Positions 1 to 6,737 of a stretch of DNA of 9,856 nt are shown one piece after another (position 1 is the first letter of the stretch; the number at the start of each line of letters is the position of its first letter). Under the pieces are notes generated by a model. The model was not told where the DNA came from. It saw nothing but the letters and a program-made list of their open reading frames with translations, and searched no databases. The stretch covers positions 1 through 9,856 of the forward strand of contig JAHQVR010000095.1 of assembly GCA_019634245.1 (NCBI GenBank), read 5' to 3'. Made by a program: the position numbers and the translations under genes. The stretch comes from Gammaproteobacteria bacterium (GTDB lineage Bacteria; Pseudomonadota; Gammaproteobacteria; Granulosicoccales; Granulosicoccaceae).

Positions 1-434
1 CCCTTGTCACCACCAGCAAACCCGATGTTGTAGACATAGCCGTCAATCAAGTCGCCCGCATCATAGGTTGGATCGGACAGTTTTGGATTCATAAAGTAAC
101 GGGCAAGATTCTCAAGCTGGTCAGCATAGACATAATCAGCTTTGGAAAAAACGACATAGGCAATCAGATCGTAATCCCCTTCGTCTTGACCGAGTTCGAG
201 CGTTTGCCGCTCCCTCATTTTTAGGTATGGCAACTGGTCAACTTCTACTTCAATGCCAGTTTCCTTTGTGAATTCCGGCAGAATTTTCATCACAGCATCG
301 TAGTGAGGGTGTGCTGGAAAGTTCACGACGAGAGTCGTGCCAGAATAATCATCGTAGGGGCCTGCTACAGCTTGCGCTGATGCGAGTACTGCAGCCGCAG
401 CGCCTACAGCGAGTGGTTTTACAAATTTAAACAT
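1..434 (-). CDS. ABC transporter extracellular solute-binding protein (family 1 type), partial at the C-terminus
   Basis: The first 144 residues are visible; the rest runs off the left edge. The start is ATG at 434-432, with GGAGGA (439-444) four bases upstream. Residues 1-24 form a Sec signal peptide: lysines at 3 and 6, an Ala/Val/Leu-rich core, and an AVA|GP cleavage site. The mature start (TTLVVNFPAHPHYDAV, then ILPEFTKETGIEVEV and YDLIAYVV) has the beta-strand/helix pattern of family 1 carbohydrate-binding proteins, where a polymer-like 'expulsion' segment is followed by 'EFTKETGI'. It would bind the substrate in the periplasm and deliver it to inner-membrane permeases, presumably encoded further left. 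It lies 41 bases downstream of the ATPase gene, so the two are probably one operon. The substrate cannot be told from this portion; a sugar or polyol is an inference from the partner ATPase class. Confidence 0.85.
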   Translation of the reverse strand, partial: MFKFVKPLAVGAAAAVLASAQAVAGPYDDYSGTTLVVNFPAHPHYDAVMKILPEFTKETGIEVEVDQLPYLKMRERQTLELGQDEGDYDLIAYVVFSKADYVYADQLENLARYFMNPKLSDPTYDAGDLIDGYVYNIGFAGGDK

Positions 435-475
435 GTATTCCTCCAATGGTTACAACACAATGATCGAGCTCTGAA

Positions 476-1567
476 TTAGCCAATGGCTAACCCCGAGCTC
501 AAGTTAAAAAAGTGCATTTCCTCAGGGTCGACACGAAAACGAAGCTGACCACCCAGAGCGATGGGTGTATCGGATTTGAGTTCGACCATGACTTTCTGAC
601 CGCCACATTCACCTATCAGGACGGACTGCGCCCCTATGTACTCTGAAACCACCACCTTCATGTCCAGTCGATTGCCCTCTTCAGCTTCCGGTTCGAATAG
701 TAAGTCTGAAGGGCGCACTCCTAGCTCCAGTGAGGAGATACCAGCGGCAGCCAGTTGATGAGCCTGGGTGGCGCTACATCGAAGTCGAAAGCCCTCACCC
801 TGCAGATAAGTTTCATCACCAACACCCTGAACGGTGGCTTGTAGGAAGTTCATCGGTGGCGTGCCGAGAAAGCCTGCGACAAAACGATTCACAGGGTGTT
901 TGAAGAGCTCCTCGGGGGTACCCGCCTGTTGAATTTCCCCACCGTGCATGACAACGATCCGGTCGGCTAAGGTCATAGCCTCAATTTGGTCGTGGGTAAC
1001 GTAGATCATGTTTTTGCGCACCCGCTGCCGCATCATCGCCAGCTCGGCACGCATTTGGGTTCGTAGTTTTGCATCTAGATTGGACAAGGGCTCATCGAAT
1101 AAAAAGGTGGAACTGTCCCGAGTAAGTGCTCGTCCCATGGCGACACGTTGTCTTTGTCCTCCCGACAGTTCTGCCGGTTTTCGATGCAAGTAGTCCGTCA
1201 GGCCCAGAATCTCTGCCACTTCGTTGACCTTTTGCGCAATTTCCTTTTTGGGTTTTTTCTGCAGTCGCAGCGCGAAGGACATGTTCTTTGCTACGTTCAT
1301 GTGGGGATAGAGAGCGTAATCTTGAAATACCATGGCCAAGTCACGTTCTTTGGGCTCAAGCCGGCTGACCGGCTTATCATCGATGTAGATTTCGCCTTCG
1401 GTGACCGATTCCAAACCCGCAATCATTCGCAGTGTGGTTGATTTTCCACACCCAGAAGGGCCTACCAGAACCGTGAATTCTGCATCCTGCATTTCCAGAT
1501 CGATACCGTGCAGCACCTCCACACTGCCGTAGCGCTTCGTCAGGTTGTCGAGCTTGATCCTAGGCAT
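476..1567 (-). CDS. Sugar-type ABC transporter ATP-binding protein (MalK/UgpC class)
   Basis: This 363-residue ATPase powers import of a carbohydrate-like solute at the cytoplasmic face of the inner membrane. All nucleotide-binding motifs are intact: Walker A GPSGCGKST (36-44), Q-loop Q82, signature LSGGQ (134-138), Walker B FLFDEP (155-160), D-loop SNLD (162-165) and switch H192. After about residue 235 comes the MalK/UgpC-type C-terminal regulatory domain (TOBE/OB fold; ELGVRPSDL, then a final strand with MHFFN). The length fits the family. ATG at 1567 gives the usual MPRIKLDNLTKRYG start. An in-frame TTG at 1621 would add 18 uncharacteristic residues (GAKTPEFFNFF), so I rejected it. No good ribosome site precedes ATG 1567. 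The gene comes before the binding-protein gene, whereas in many such operons the ATPase is last. Substrate unknown. Confidence 0.95.
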   Translation of the reverse strand: MPRIKLDNLTKRYGSVEVLHGIDLEMQDAEFTVLVGPSGCGKSTTLRMIAGLESVTEGEIYIDDKPVSRLEPKERDLAMVFQDYALYPHMNVAKNMSFALRLQKKPKKEIAQKVNEVAEILGLTDYLHRKPAELSGGQRQRVAMGRALTRDSSTFLFDEPLSNLDAKLRTQMRAELAMMRQRVRKNMIYVTHDQIEAMTLADRIVVMHGGEIQQAGTPEELFKHPVNRFVAGFLGTPPMNFLQATVQGVGDETYLQGEGFRLRCSATQAHQLAAAGISSLELGVRPSDLLFEPEAEEGNRLDMKVVVSEYIGAQSVLIGECGGQKVMVELKSDTPIALGGQLRFRVDPEEMHFFNLSSGLAIG

Positions 1568-1640
1568 GGCATCCAAATGACAGCGAAAAAAGTTGAAAAA
1601 TTCTGGCGTTTTGGCTCCCAAGAAGCCGATTTTGCCGCTA

Positions 1641-1660
1641 AAATGTTACCGGTAACATTT
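1641..1660. promoter_or_regulatory. Perfect 20-bp palindromic operator, LacI/GntR-repressor type
   Basis: The sequence contains TGTTACCGGTAACA with three further matching bases on each side, so both 10-bp halves are exact reverse complements around a central C|G step. The central CG and the A/T-rich outer arms are the pattern of LacI-family sites, and the core closely resembles sites I recall for the E. coli gluconate repressor GntR. It starts 8 bases downstream of the proposed leftward -10 box, so it would cover the transcription start of the ABC transporter operon and fits a repressor site. No regulator gene is in the window. Confidence 0.8.
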
Positions 1661-1668
1661 AGATGAGA

Positions 1669-1696
1669 ATACTACAGGGATTAAAGTTTTGCACAA
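1669..1696 (-). promoter_or_regulatory. Candidate sigma70 promoter for the ABC transporter operon
   Basis: Read on the minus strand, a -35-like TTGTGC (1696-1691) is followed after 16 bases by TAGTAT (1674-1669). Each box is only a partial match to consensus. Support comes mainly from position: the expected start of transcription falls in the palindromic operator at 1641-1660. The leader to the ATG at 1567 would be about 95 bases. Confidence 0.45.
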
Positions 1697-1703
1697 GTCT
1701 TTT

Positions 1704-1730
1704 TTGAGCCATCAATGAGAGCCATATAAT
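1704..1730 (+). promoter_or_regulatory. Candidate distal promoter for the oxidoreductase operon
   Basis: A perfect TATAAT lies at 1725-1730. The upstream TTGAGC (1704-1709) is at a short 15-base spacing, so the -35 match is weak. A 15-bp inverted repeat begins 10 bases after the -10 box, where an operator could sit. It competes with the better-spaced candidate at 1860-1888; both could be used. Confidence 0.35.
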
Positions 1731-1739
1731 CAGGGGTTT

Positions 1740-1754
1740 TGGAACGCAGTTCCA
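1740..1754. repeat. Inverted repeat TGGAAC-GCA-GTTCCA
   Basis: Perfect 6-bp arms flank a 3-base centre. It lies just downstream of the TATAAT at 1725-1730, so it could bind a regulator or form a short hairpin in a long leader. It is not followed by a T-run, so it is not a terminator. I do not recognise the matching regulator family. Confidence 0.45.
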
Positions 1755-1859
1755 CGTCTCCAGAGAGTGCATTGACCTAACTGGATCGCACTTTGCTTTC
1801 CCCATATTGGATTAGCTGAAATAACGACCTCTAAATCGCTATTGGATCTGCAGTCTTCG

Positions 1860-1888
1860 TTTACATTTTGCCAACCGAGCTCTATAGT
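1860..1888 (+). promoter_or_regulatory. Candidate sigma70 promoter for the oxidoreductase operon
   Basis: TTTACA (1860-1865) and TATAGT (1883-1888) are separated by exactly 17 bases; each box matches consensus at five of six positions. The predicted transcription start is near 1895, giving a leader of about 75 bases before the ATG at 1969. Confidence 0.55.
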
Positions 1889-1921
1889 AATCAGCTCATA
1901 ACTTATTGAATCAAGTGCCTC

Positions 1922-1953
1922 TGACGCTTGGTCACTAACTAGGAACGGCGTCA
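1922..1953 (+). other. Possible leader hairpin before the oxidoreductase operon
   Basis: TGACGC (1922-1927) can pair with GCGTCA (1948-1953), and a T-G pair may extend the stem by one. The 20-base loop contains AGGAA (1941-1945), the only purine-rich ribosome-site-like sequence upstream of ATG 1969, but it is over 20 bases from the start codon. A second pairing, GCTTG (1926-1930) with CAAGC (1952-1956), uses the same bases, so the two structures exclude each other. Confidence 0.3.
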
Positions 1954-1968
1954 AGCTGAAACGTTGTT

Positions 1969-3744
1969 ATGAAGCCCACAGATACGGACCACCCGAACCA
2001 TTTCCACCGTGTGGTCGACTGTCAATGGGGCTGCCCAGCCCACACTGACGTACCTCACTATATCCGGCAAATTGCACAGGGTGACTACACCGGTGCTTAC
2101 CTCGAAAATCGGAAAAGTAACGTCTTTCCTGGCGTTCTAGGCCGTGTATGTGACCGCCCTTGTGAGCCTGCATGTCGACGTGGACGGCTGGATGAAGAAC
2201 CTGTGGCGATCTGTCGATTAAAACGTGTCGCTGCCGATCTCGCTGATGATATTCGCCCACTACTGCCACCGAAAGGTGATGCAAATGGAAAGCGAATAGC
2301 GTGCATAGGCGCTGGTTGTGCCTCCTTGACGGTGGCCAATGACCTGCTTCCACTGGGCTATGACATTGTGATGTTCGAACAACACGCGCAACCCGGCGGG
2401 CTTATTCGAACTAACATCCCGGCCTTTCGCCTTCCCGCTGAGGTACTGGATGATGAGATTGCGCAGATTGTCGAACGTGGCGTCGATTTGCGGCTGAATA
2501 CCCGAGTCGATAGCCTGAAAGAGCTCCTTAATGACGGCTTTGATGCGGTGTTCGTCGGTACGGGAGCGCCCAGAGGGAAGGACTTAGATCTTCCCGGTCG
2601 GCACGACACCGATCGCATACACATCGGTATTGACTGGTTGGAGTCTGTGGCCTTTGAGCATACCGACAAGATTGGTCGCGATGTACTGATTATTGGTGTC
2701 GGAAACACTGCCATGGACTGTTGCCGAAGTGCATTACGTCTGGGTGGTGAAAATGTCAAGGTTATTGCGCGTAAACCGCGCGGTTGGTTCAAAGCCAGCG
2801 ACTGGGAGCTTGAAGACGCCGAAGAAGAAAATGTTGAGATCATCATTAATCACGCCCCCAAGGCCTTCGTGATTGAAAACGGTGTGCTCACCGGTATGAA
2901 ATTCGACAAACTGCACTATGAGATCGATGCAGACGGGCAATTGTCAAAACCAGAAGTGATCGAAGAGGTACTTATCCCCTGCACCGACGTCATTCTGGCT
3001 ATTGGCCAAGACAATGCTTATCCCTGGATAGAGGAAGACGTTGGGATTGAAATGAACCAGTGGGATGCTCCAACGGTAGACACCGTTACCCATCAATCGT
3101 CACTCACCGGTTTGTTTTTCGGTGGTGATGCAGCGTTTGGACCAAAGAACATAATCTGGGCCGTGGAGCACGGACACCGCGCTGCGATATCTATCCACAA
3201 ATATTGTCAGGGTGAAGACATCACTGAGCGGCCACCGCGTGGCGTGAACCTACTCTCTACCAAAATGGGGCTGCATGAGTGGAGCTACTCAAACGATTTT
3301 GATGAAACCGATCGTCTGAAAATGCGACACGTGGATCTAACTCAACGTTTCAAAGACATCAAGATCGAGGTAGAGCTCGGCTTTGATGCAGAGCAAACAG
3401 CTAAAGAAGTAGAGCGTTGCCTAAATTGTGATATTCAAACAGTTTTTGCAGAGAAACTTTGTATTGAGTGCGATGCCTGTATGGATATCTGTCCGACTTT
3501 TTGTCTCACCATTACTGAAAACGGCGAAGAGGATGATCTGCGCAACCGATTGCGAGCTCCGGCAGATAATAAAGAACAAATACTGTATGTCTCTGATGCA
3601 TTACCCCAAACCGGCAAAGTGATGGTTAAAGATGAAAACCTCTGCATTCATTGTGGTCTGTGTGCAGAACGTTGCCCGACTGGTGCATGGGATATGCGAA
3701 AGTCCCGAGTCAATATTCCGTATGCAAGCGATCAAGTAGGCTGA
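1969..3744 (+). CDS. GltD-like FAD/NAD(P) oxidoreductase fused to a two-cluster 4Fe-4S ferredoxin domain
   Basis: This 591-residue cytoplasmic flavoprotein probably passes electrons between the Fe-S centres of the 2-oxoacid oxidoreductase encoded next and NAD(P). The N-terminal GltD-type Fe-S region has cysteines at 18, 22, 61, 65 and 69 (GRVCDRPCEPACRR). An FAD-binding GAGCAS follows at 114-119, an NAD(P)-binding GVGNTA at 243-248, and the second FAD motif GGDAA near 385. A CxxC pair (C484, C487) leads into two classical CxxCxxCxxxCP motifs (C498/501/504/508 and C559/562/565/569), enough for two 4Fe-4S clusters. GltD itself, about 470 residues, lacks this tail. ATG 1969 is the first in-frame ATG after a stop at 1957, although its ribosome site is poor. 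Its stop codon overlaps the next gene's ribosome site. NADP versus NAD is not settled by the sequence. Confidence 0.9.
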   Translation: MKPTDTDHPNHFHRVVDCQWGCPAHTDVPHYIRQIAQGDYTGAYLENRKSNVFPGVLGRVCDRPCEPACRRGRLDEEPVAICRLKRVAADLADDIRPLLPPKGDANGKRIACIGAGCASLTVANDLLPLGYDIVMFEQHAQPGGLIRTNIPAFRLPAEVLDDEIAQIVERGVDLRLNTRVDSLKELLNDGFDAVFVGTGAPRGKDLDLPGRHDTDRIHIGIDWLESVAFEHTDKIGRDVLIIGVGNTAMDCCRSALRLGGENVKVIARKPRGWFKASDWELEDAEEENVEIIINHAPKAFVIENGVLTGMKFDKLHYEIDADGQLSKPEVIEEVLIPCTDVILAIGQDNAYPWIEEDVGIEMNQWDAPTVDTVTHQSSLTGLFFGGDAAFGPKNIIWAVEHGHRAAISIHKYCQGEDITERPPRGVNLLSTKMGLHEWSYSNDFDETDRLKMRHVDLTQRFKDIKIEVELGFDAEQTAKEVERCLNCDIQTVFAEKLCIECDACMDICPTFCLTITENGEEDDLRNRLRAPADNKEQILYVSDALPQTGKVMVKDENLCIHCGLCAERCPTGAWDMRKSRVNIPYASDQVG

Positions 3745-3754
3745 GGTAGACACA

Positions 3755-5572
3755 GTGACTGCAACCAAGCTGAATGATTTTGTGATCAAGCTTGCCAATG
3801 TAAACGGTAGCGGATCCGCCAGTGCTAATGGCATGTTGATGAAATCAATATTCCGTATGGGAATACCCGTAACCGGTAAGAACTTTTTCCCCTCTAATAT
3901 TCAAGGTCTGCCTACCTGGTATGAGATCCGAATCAGTAAAGATGGTTATCTATGCCGCTCTGGGAAAGTAGACTTAATGGTTGCGATGAACGCCGAGACC
4001 TATAACGCCGACTTGGCAGAAGTAGAATCCGGTGGTTTTCTGTTATACGACTCTACCTGGCCTCGTAAGGACCTCGTTCAGCGTGACGACGTTACCGTGC
4101 TAGGTATTCCGCTTTCGGGAATGTGCAATGAAGCCTTTGAGTCTGCGCGAGCCAAAGTGTTAATGAAAAACGTCGCCTATGTCGGTGCACTCGTGGCCCT
4201 TTTGAATATCGATATGGACGTCGTTAAGGCCTTGCTAGAAGAAACGTTTTCAGCCAAGCCGCATTTAATGGATTCGAATATGCAGGCCATCCGCATGGGT
4301 TACGACTATGCGGTAGAACATTTTGAATGCCCGTTACCGCTTCAGCTTGAAGCCATGGACAAAACCGCTGGTCATGTTTTGGTTGATGGTAATACCACCG
4401 CTGGCCTGGGCGCCGTCTACGCGGGGGCTACTGTTGTGAGTTGGTATCCCATCACGCCTTCTACATCGTTGATTGATGCATTTAGTATTTTTTGTAAGCA
4501 GCTTCGAGTGGATCCTGATACCGGTAAAAATAACTACTGTGTGATCCAAGCAGAAGATGAACTCTCTGCCATCGGAATGGTGCTCGGTGCCAATTGGAAC
4601 GGGGCTCGCGCTTTTACTGCCACCAGTGGCCCCGGCGTATCGCTGATGAGTGAATTCTTAGGATTAGCCTACTACGCTGAAATCCCCGCTGTGCTTTACG
4701 ATGTTCAGCGAGTAAGTCCATCCACTGGCATGCCTACTCGAACGCAACAGTGCGATATTGTCTCCGCTGCCTATGCCTCTCACGGCGATACCAAACATGT
4801 ACTGTTGTTCCCGGCCGATCCACTGGACTGTTTCCACATGTCTCAAACAGCCTTCGATTTGGCCGAACAACTACAAACGCCTGTAATTGTACTCACCGAT
4901 CTAGACATTGGGATGAACGATTGGATGATCCCAGAAATTCAGTGGGATGAGAATTACGTTCCTAACCGCGGAAAGGTGTACGACGCAGAGCAGCTAAAAG
5001 ACATGGATGCTTTCTATCGGTACCTGGATGTCGATGGAGATGCCATTCCCTGGCGAACTCTACCAGGGGTAGATCCCAAAGGCGCGTATTTTGTGCGTGG
5101 TTCTGGCCACAACAAACTCGGTGGATACACAGAAAAATCTGATGAATATAAGGAAGTGGTCGACCGGTTGCGTCGTAAGTTCGATACCGCAGCGACCTTG
5201 GTGCCATCCCCTATTGTCACCAAAACTGATACTGCTGATAAACGCTGGGCCATTCTTTCAATTGGCAGTTGTGATGCCGCTATTCAAGAAGCGCGAGACC
5301 GTTTGACGAAAAACAATACCGCAAATCTGGATTACCTTCGAGTTCGAGCCTTTCCATTTCATGCGGATGTTCTGGACTTTATCGATCAGTACGAGCAGAT
5401 ATTTGTGGTAGAGCAGAATCGTGATGCACAACTACGTCAACTCCTGTGCACGGAACTGGAGCTTGATCCGGCTAGATTGATACCCCTGCTCTCCTACGAT
5501 GGAATGCCGGTGAGTAGCGACTTTATCGTGGACGCAGTCAGCCAATTAATCAAACAGGGTATGGCGGCGTAG
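3755..5572 (+). CDS. 2-oxoacid:acceptor oxidoreductase, fused gamma-alpha subunit (KorA-like)
   Basis: This 605-residue subunit works with the beta subunit encoded next to decarboxylate a 2-oxoacid oxidatively to its acyl-CoA. Residues about 5-190 are the gamma domain (ANVNGSGSASANG, then FPSNIQGLPTWYEIR). From about 210 comes the alpha pyrimidine-binding domain with the conserved YPITPST (231-237), the IQAEDE segment (acidic residues 267-269, the region that contacts the thiamine ring in relatives), and TSGPG followed by STGMPTRTQQ. The C-terminal part (about 490-600) is the transketolase-C-like domain (FVVEQNRDAQL). The start is GTG 3755, chosen because GAGG (3743-3746) lies eight bases upstream and overlaps the previous stop codon, which suggests translational coupling. 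Pyruvate, 2-oxoglutarate and branched-chain 2-oxoacids are all possible substrates; 2-oxoglutarate is my first guess by family resemblance only. Confidence 0.92.
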   Translation: MTATKLNDFVIKLANVNGSGSASANGMLMKSIFRMGIPVTGKNFFPSNIQGLPTWYEIRISKDGYLCRSGKVDLMVAMNAETYNADLAEVESGGFLLYDSTWPRKDLVQRDDVTVLGIPLSGMCNEAFESARAKVLMKNVAYVGALVALLNIDMDVVKALLEETFSAKPHLMDSNMQAIRMGYDYAVEHFECPLPLQLEAMDKTAGHVLVDGNTTAGLGAVYAGATVVSWYPITPSTSLIDAFSIFCKQLRVDPDTGKNNYCVIQAEDELSAIGMVLGANWNGARAFTATSGPGVSLMSEFLGLAYYAEIPAVLYDVQRVSPSTGMPTRTQQCDIVSAAYASHGDTKHVLLFPADPLDCFHMSQTAFDLAEQLQTPVIVLTDLDIGMNDWMIPEIQWDENYVPNRGKVYDAEQLKDMDAFYRYLDVDGDAIPWRTLPGVDPKGAYFVRGSGHNKLGGYTEKSDEYKEVVDRLRRKFDTAATLVPSPIVTKTDTADKRWAILSIGSCDAAIQEARDRLTKNNTANLDYLRVRAFPFHADVLDFIDQYEQIFVVEQNRDAQLRQLLCTELELDPARLIPLLSYDGMPVSSDFIVDAVSQLIKQGMAA

Positions 5573-5595
5573 CATCGCGCCAGCGAGTGATTTAA

Positions 5596-6651
5596 ATGAG
5601 CTATATAAAAAGGCCTAAGATAACTCACCCTGGTTTGCCGAAAAACAAAATCGGCCTAACCATTCGGGATTATGAAGGTGCGATGTCCACCTTATGTGCA
5701 GGTTGTGGGCACGACTCTATCTCAGCGGCGATCATGCAAGCGTATTTTGAGCTCGCACTGGAGCCACATCGCGTCGCCAAAGTTTCCGGTATCGGCTGTT
5801 CGAGCAAAACTCCAACATACTTTTTGGGCGGAGCTCATGGTTTTAACTCGGTCCACGGTCGAATGCCGTCCATTGCTACCGGTGCCAATGCGGGGAACCG
5901 AGAACTTCAATACATCGGTGTATCAGGTGACGGTGATTCTTTATCTATTGGATTGGGCCAATTCGCGCATGCTATCCGACGCAACATCGACATGATGTAT
6001 CTGATTGAAAATAACGGCGTCTACGGCCTAACCAAAGGCCAATTTTCTGCAAGCGCCGACCGTGGCAGCAAAGCTAAGAAAGGCGAAGCAAACCCCTACG
6101 CCCCTATCGATCCAGTACTATTAGCCATTTCGTTGGGATGCACATTTGTGGGCCGCGGTTTCTCAGGTGATAAAGAACATCTTGTGCCACTGATAAAAAG
6201 CGCAATAAAACACAAAGGTTTTGCTCTTCTCGATATTATCTCGCCGTGTGTCACGTTCAATGACCACGAAGGCTCGACTAAAAGTTATGCACATACTCGT
6301 GAAAATATGCGTGAGACTGTGTACGCCGACTTCACTGATATTCACGAAGAGATCGTCACACAGGTCGATCCCGGAGAGTACAAGAAAATTACCATGCACG
6401 ATGGCAGCCGAGTGGGTTTTAAACGCGTCGATACCGACTTTGACCCCACTGATCGGATTGCTGCTATCTCTTACATCGAAGAACATCGCGCTAAAGGCGA
6501 AGTGGTCACTGGATTACTCTATCTGGAACCAGGTACAACGGAGATGCATTCGGTGTTAGGCAGCAGCGAACAGGCGATGGCCACACTGCCCTATGAAAAA
6601 CTGAACCCGGGTAAATCTGCGTTAGAACGAATACAGAGCCGGTGGCGCTAA
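5596..6651 (+). CDS. 2-oxoacid:acceptor oxidoreductase beta subunit (thiamine diphosphate and 4Fe-4S, KorB-like)
   Basis: This 351-residue subunit carries the thiamine diphosphate site and the proximal 4Fe-4S cluster. Four cysteines are placed as in relatives: C34 and C37 (CAGCGHD), C68 (GIGCSSK) and C218 (SPCVTFND). The thiamine/Mg motif is complete: GDG at 111-113, then NN at 139-140, with 25 residues between them. HGRMPSIATGAN (87-98) is the usual core of the family. The C-terminal extension after about 290 is typical of longer KorB-type members. ATG 5596 is 23 bases after the upstream stop, with only a weak ribosome site (GAG near 5585), so expression probably relies partly on the preceding gene. 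No gene for a separate ferredoxin follows; the Fe-S-rich flavoprotein encoded first would take the electrons. Confidence 0.94.
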   Translation: MSYIKRPKITHPGLPKNKIGLTIRDYEGAMSTLCAGCGHDSISAAIMQAYFELALEPHRVAKVSGIGCSSKTPTYFLGGAHGFNSVHGRMPSIATGANAGNRELQYIGVSGDGDSLSIGLGQFAHAIRRNIDMMYLIENNGVYGLTKGQFSASADRGSKAKKGEANPYAPIDPVLLAISLGCTFVGRGFSGDKEHLVPLIKSAIKHKGFALLDIISPCVTFNDHEGSTKSYAHTRENMRETVYADFTDIHEEIVTQVDPGEYKKITMHDGSRVGFKRVDTDFDPTDRIAAISYIEEHRAKGEVVTGLLYLEPGTTEMHSVLGSSEQAMATLPYEKLNPGKSALERIQSRWR

Positions 6652-6686
6652 TACAACACCACGAAATCCGGTAACTTAAATGCCCA

Positions 6687-6714
6687 TTGAGCGGTTAGCC
6701 TTGAGCGGTTAGCC
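6687..6714. repeat. Exact 14-bp tandem duplication between convergent genes
   Basis: TTGAGCGGTTAGCC occurs twice head to tail (6687-6700 and 6701-6714) in the 86-base gap between the convergent oxidoreductase and glutaredoxin genes. It looks like a recent slippage or duplication. It forms no strong hairpin and has no T-run, so I do not call it a terminator. Confidence 0.9.
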
Positions 6715-6737
6715 GTGCCCATGCTCGACATGGTCTG

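Larger units (their letters stand above)
1568..1968. other. Divergent intergenic regulatory region (401 bp)
   Basis: This gap separates the leftward ABC transporter operon from the rightward oxidoreductase operon, so both promoters must lie in it unless transcription comes from elsewhere. It holds a 20-bp palindromic operator, one leftward and two rightward promoter-like sequences, a 15-bp inverted repeat and a leader hairpin, each listed separately. Translated open frames inside it (for example 1730-1954 on the minus strand) have no recognisable protein character and no convincing ribosome site. Confidence 0.7.

Noticed and set aside
1568..1621. Longer ATPase ORF starting at TTG 1621
   Set aside because: The extra 18 residues do not look like the family's N-terminus, while ATG 1567 gives the usual MPRIKLDNLTKRYG start.
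1730..1954. Minus-strand open frame of 74 codons in the divergent intergenic region
   Set aside because: No recognisable protein features or ribosome site, and it overlaps the promoter-like elements.
1967..2353. Minus-strand open frame of 128 codons antisense to the GltD-like gene
   Set aside because: It lies over well-supported conserved coding sequence on the other strand, and its composition is that of an antisense shadow.
6719..6733. CCATG-CTCGA-CATGG hairpin as a terminator for the convergent genes
   Set aside because: The stem is only five base pairs and no T-run follows on either strand.
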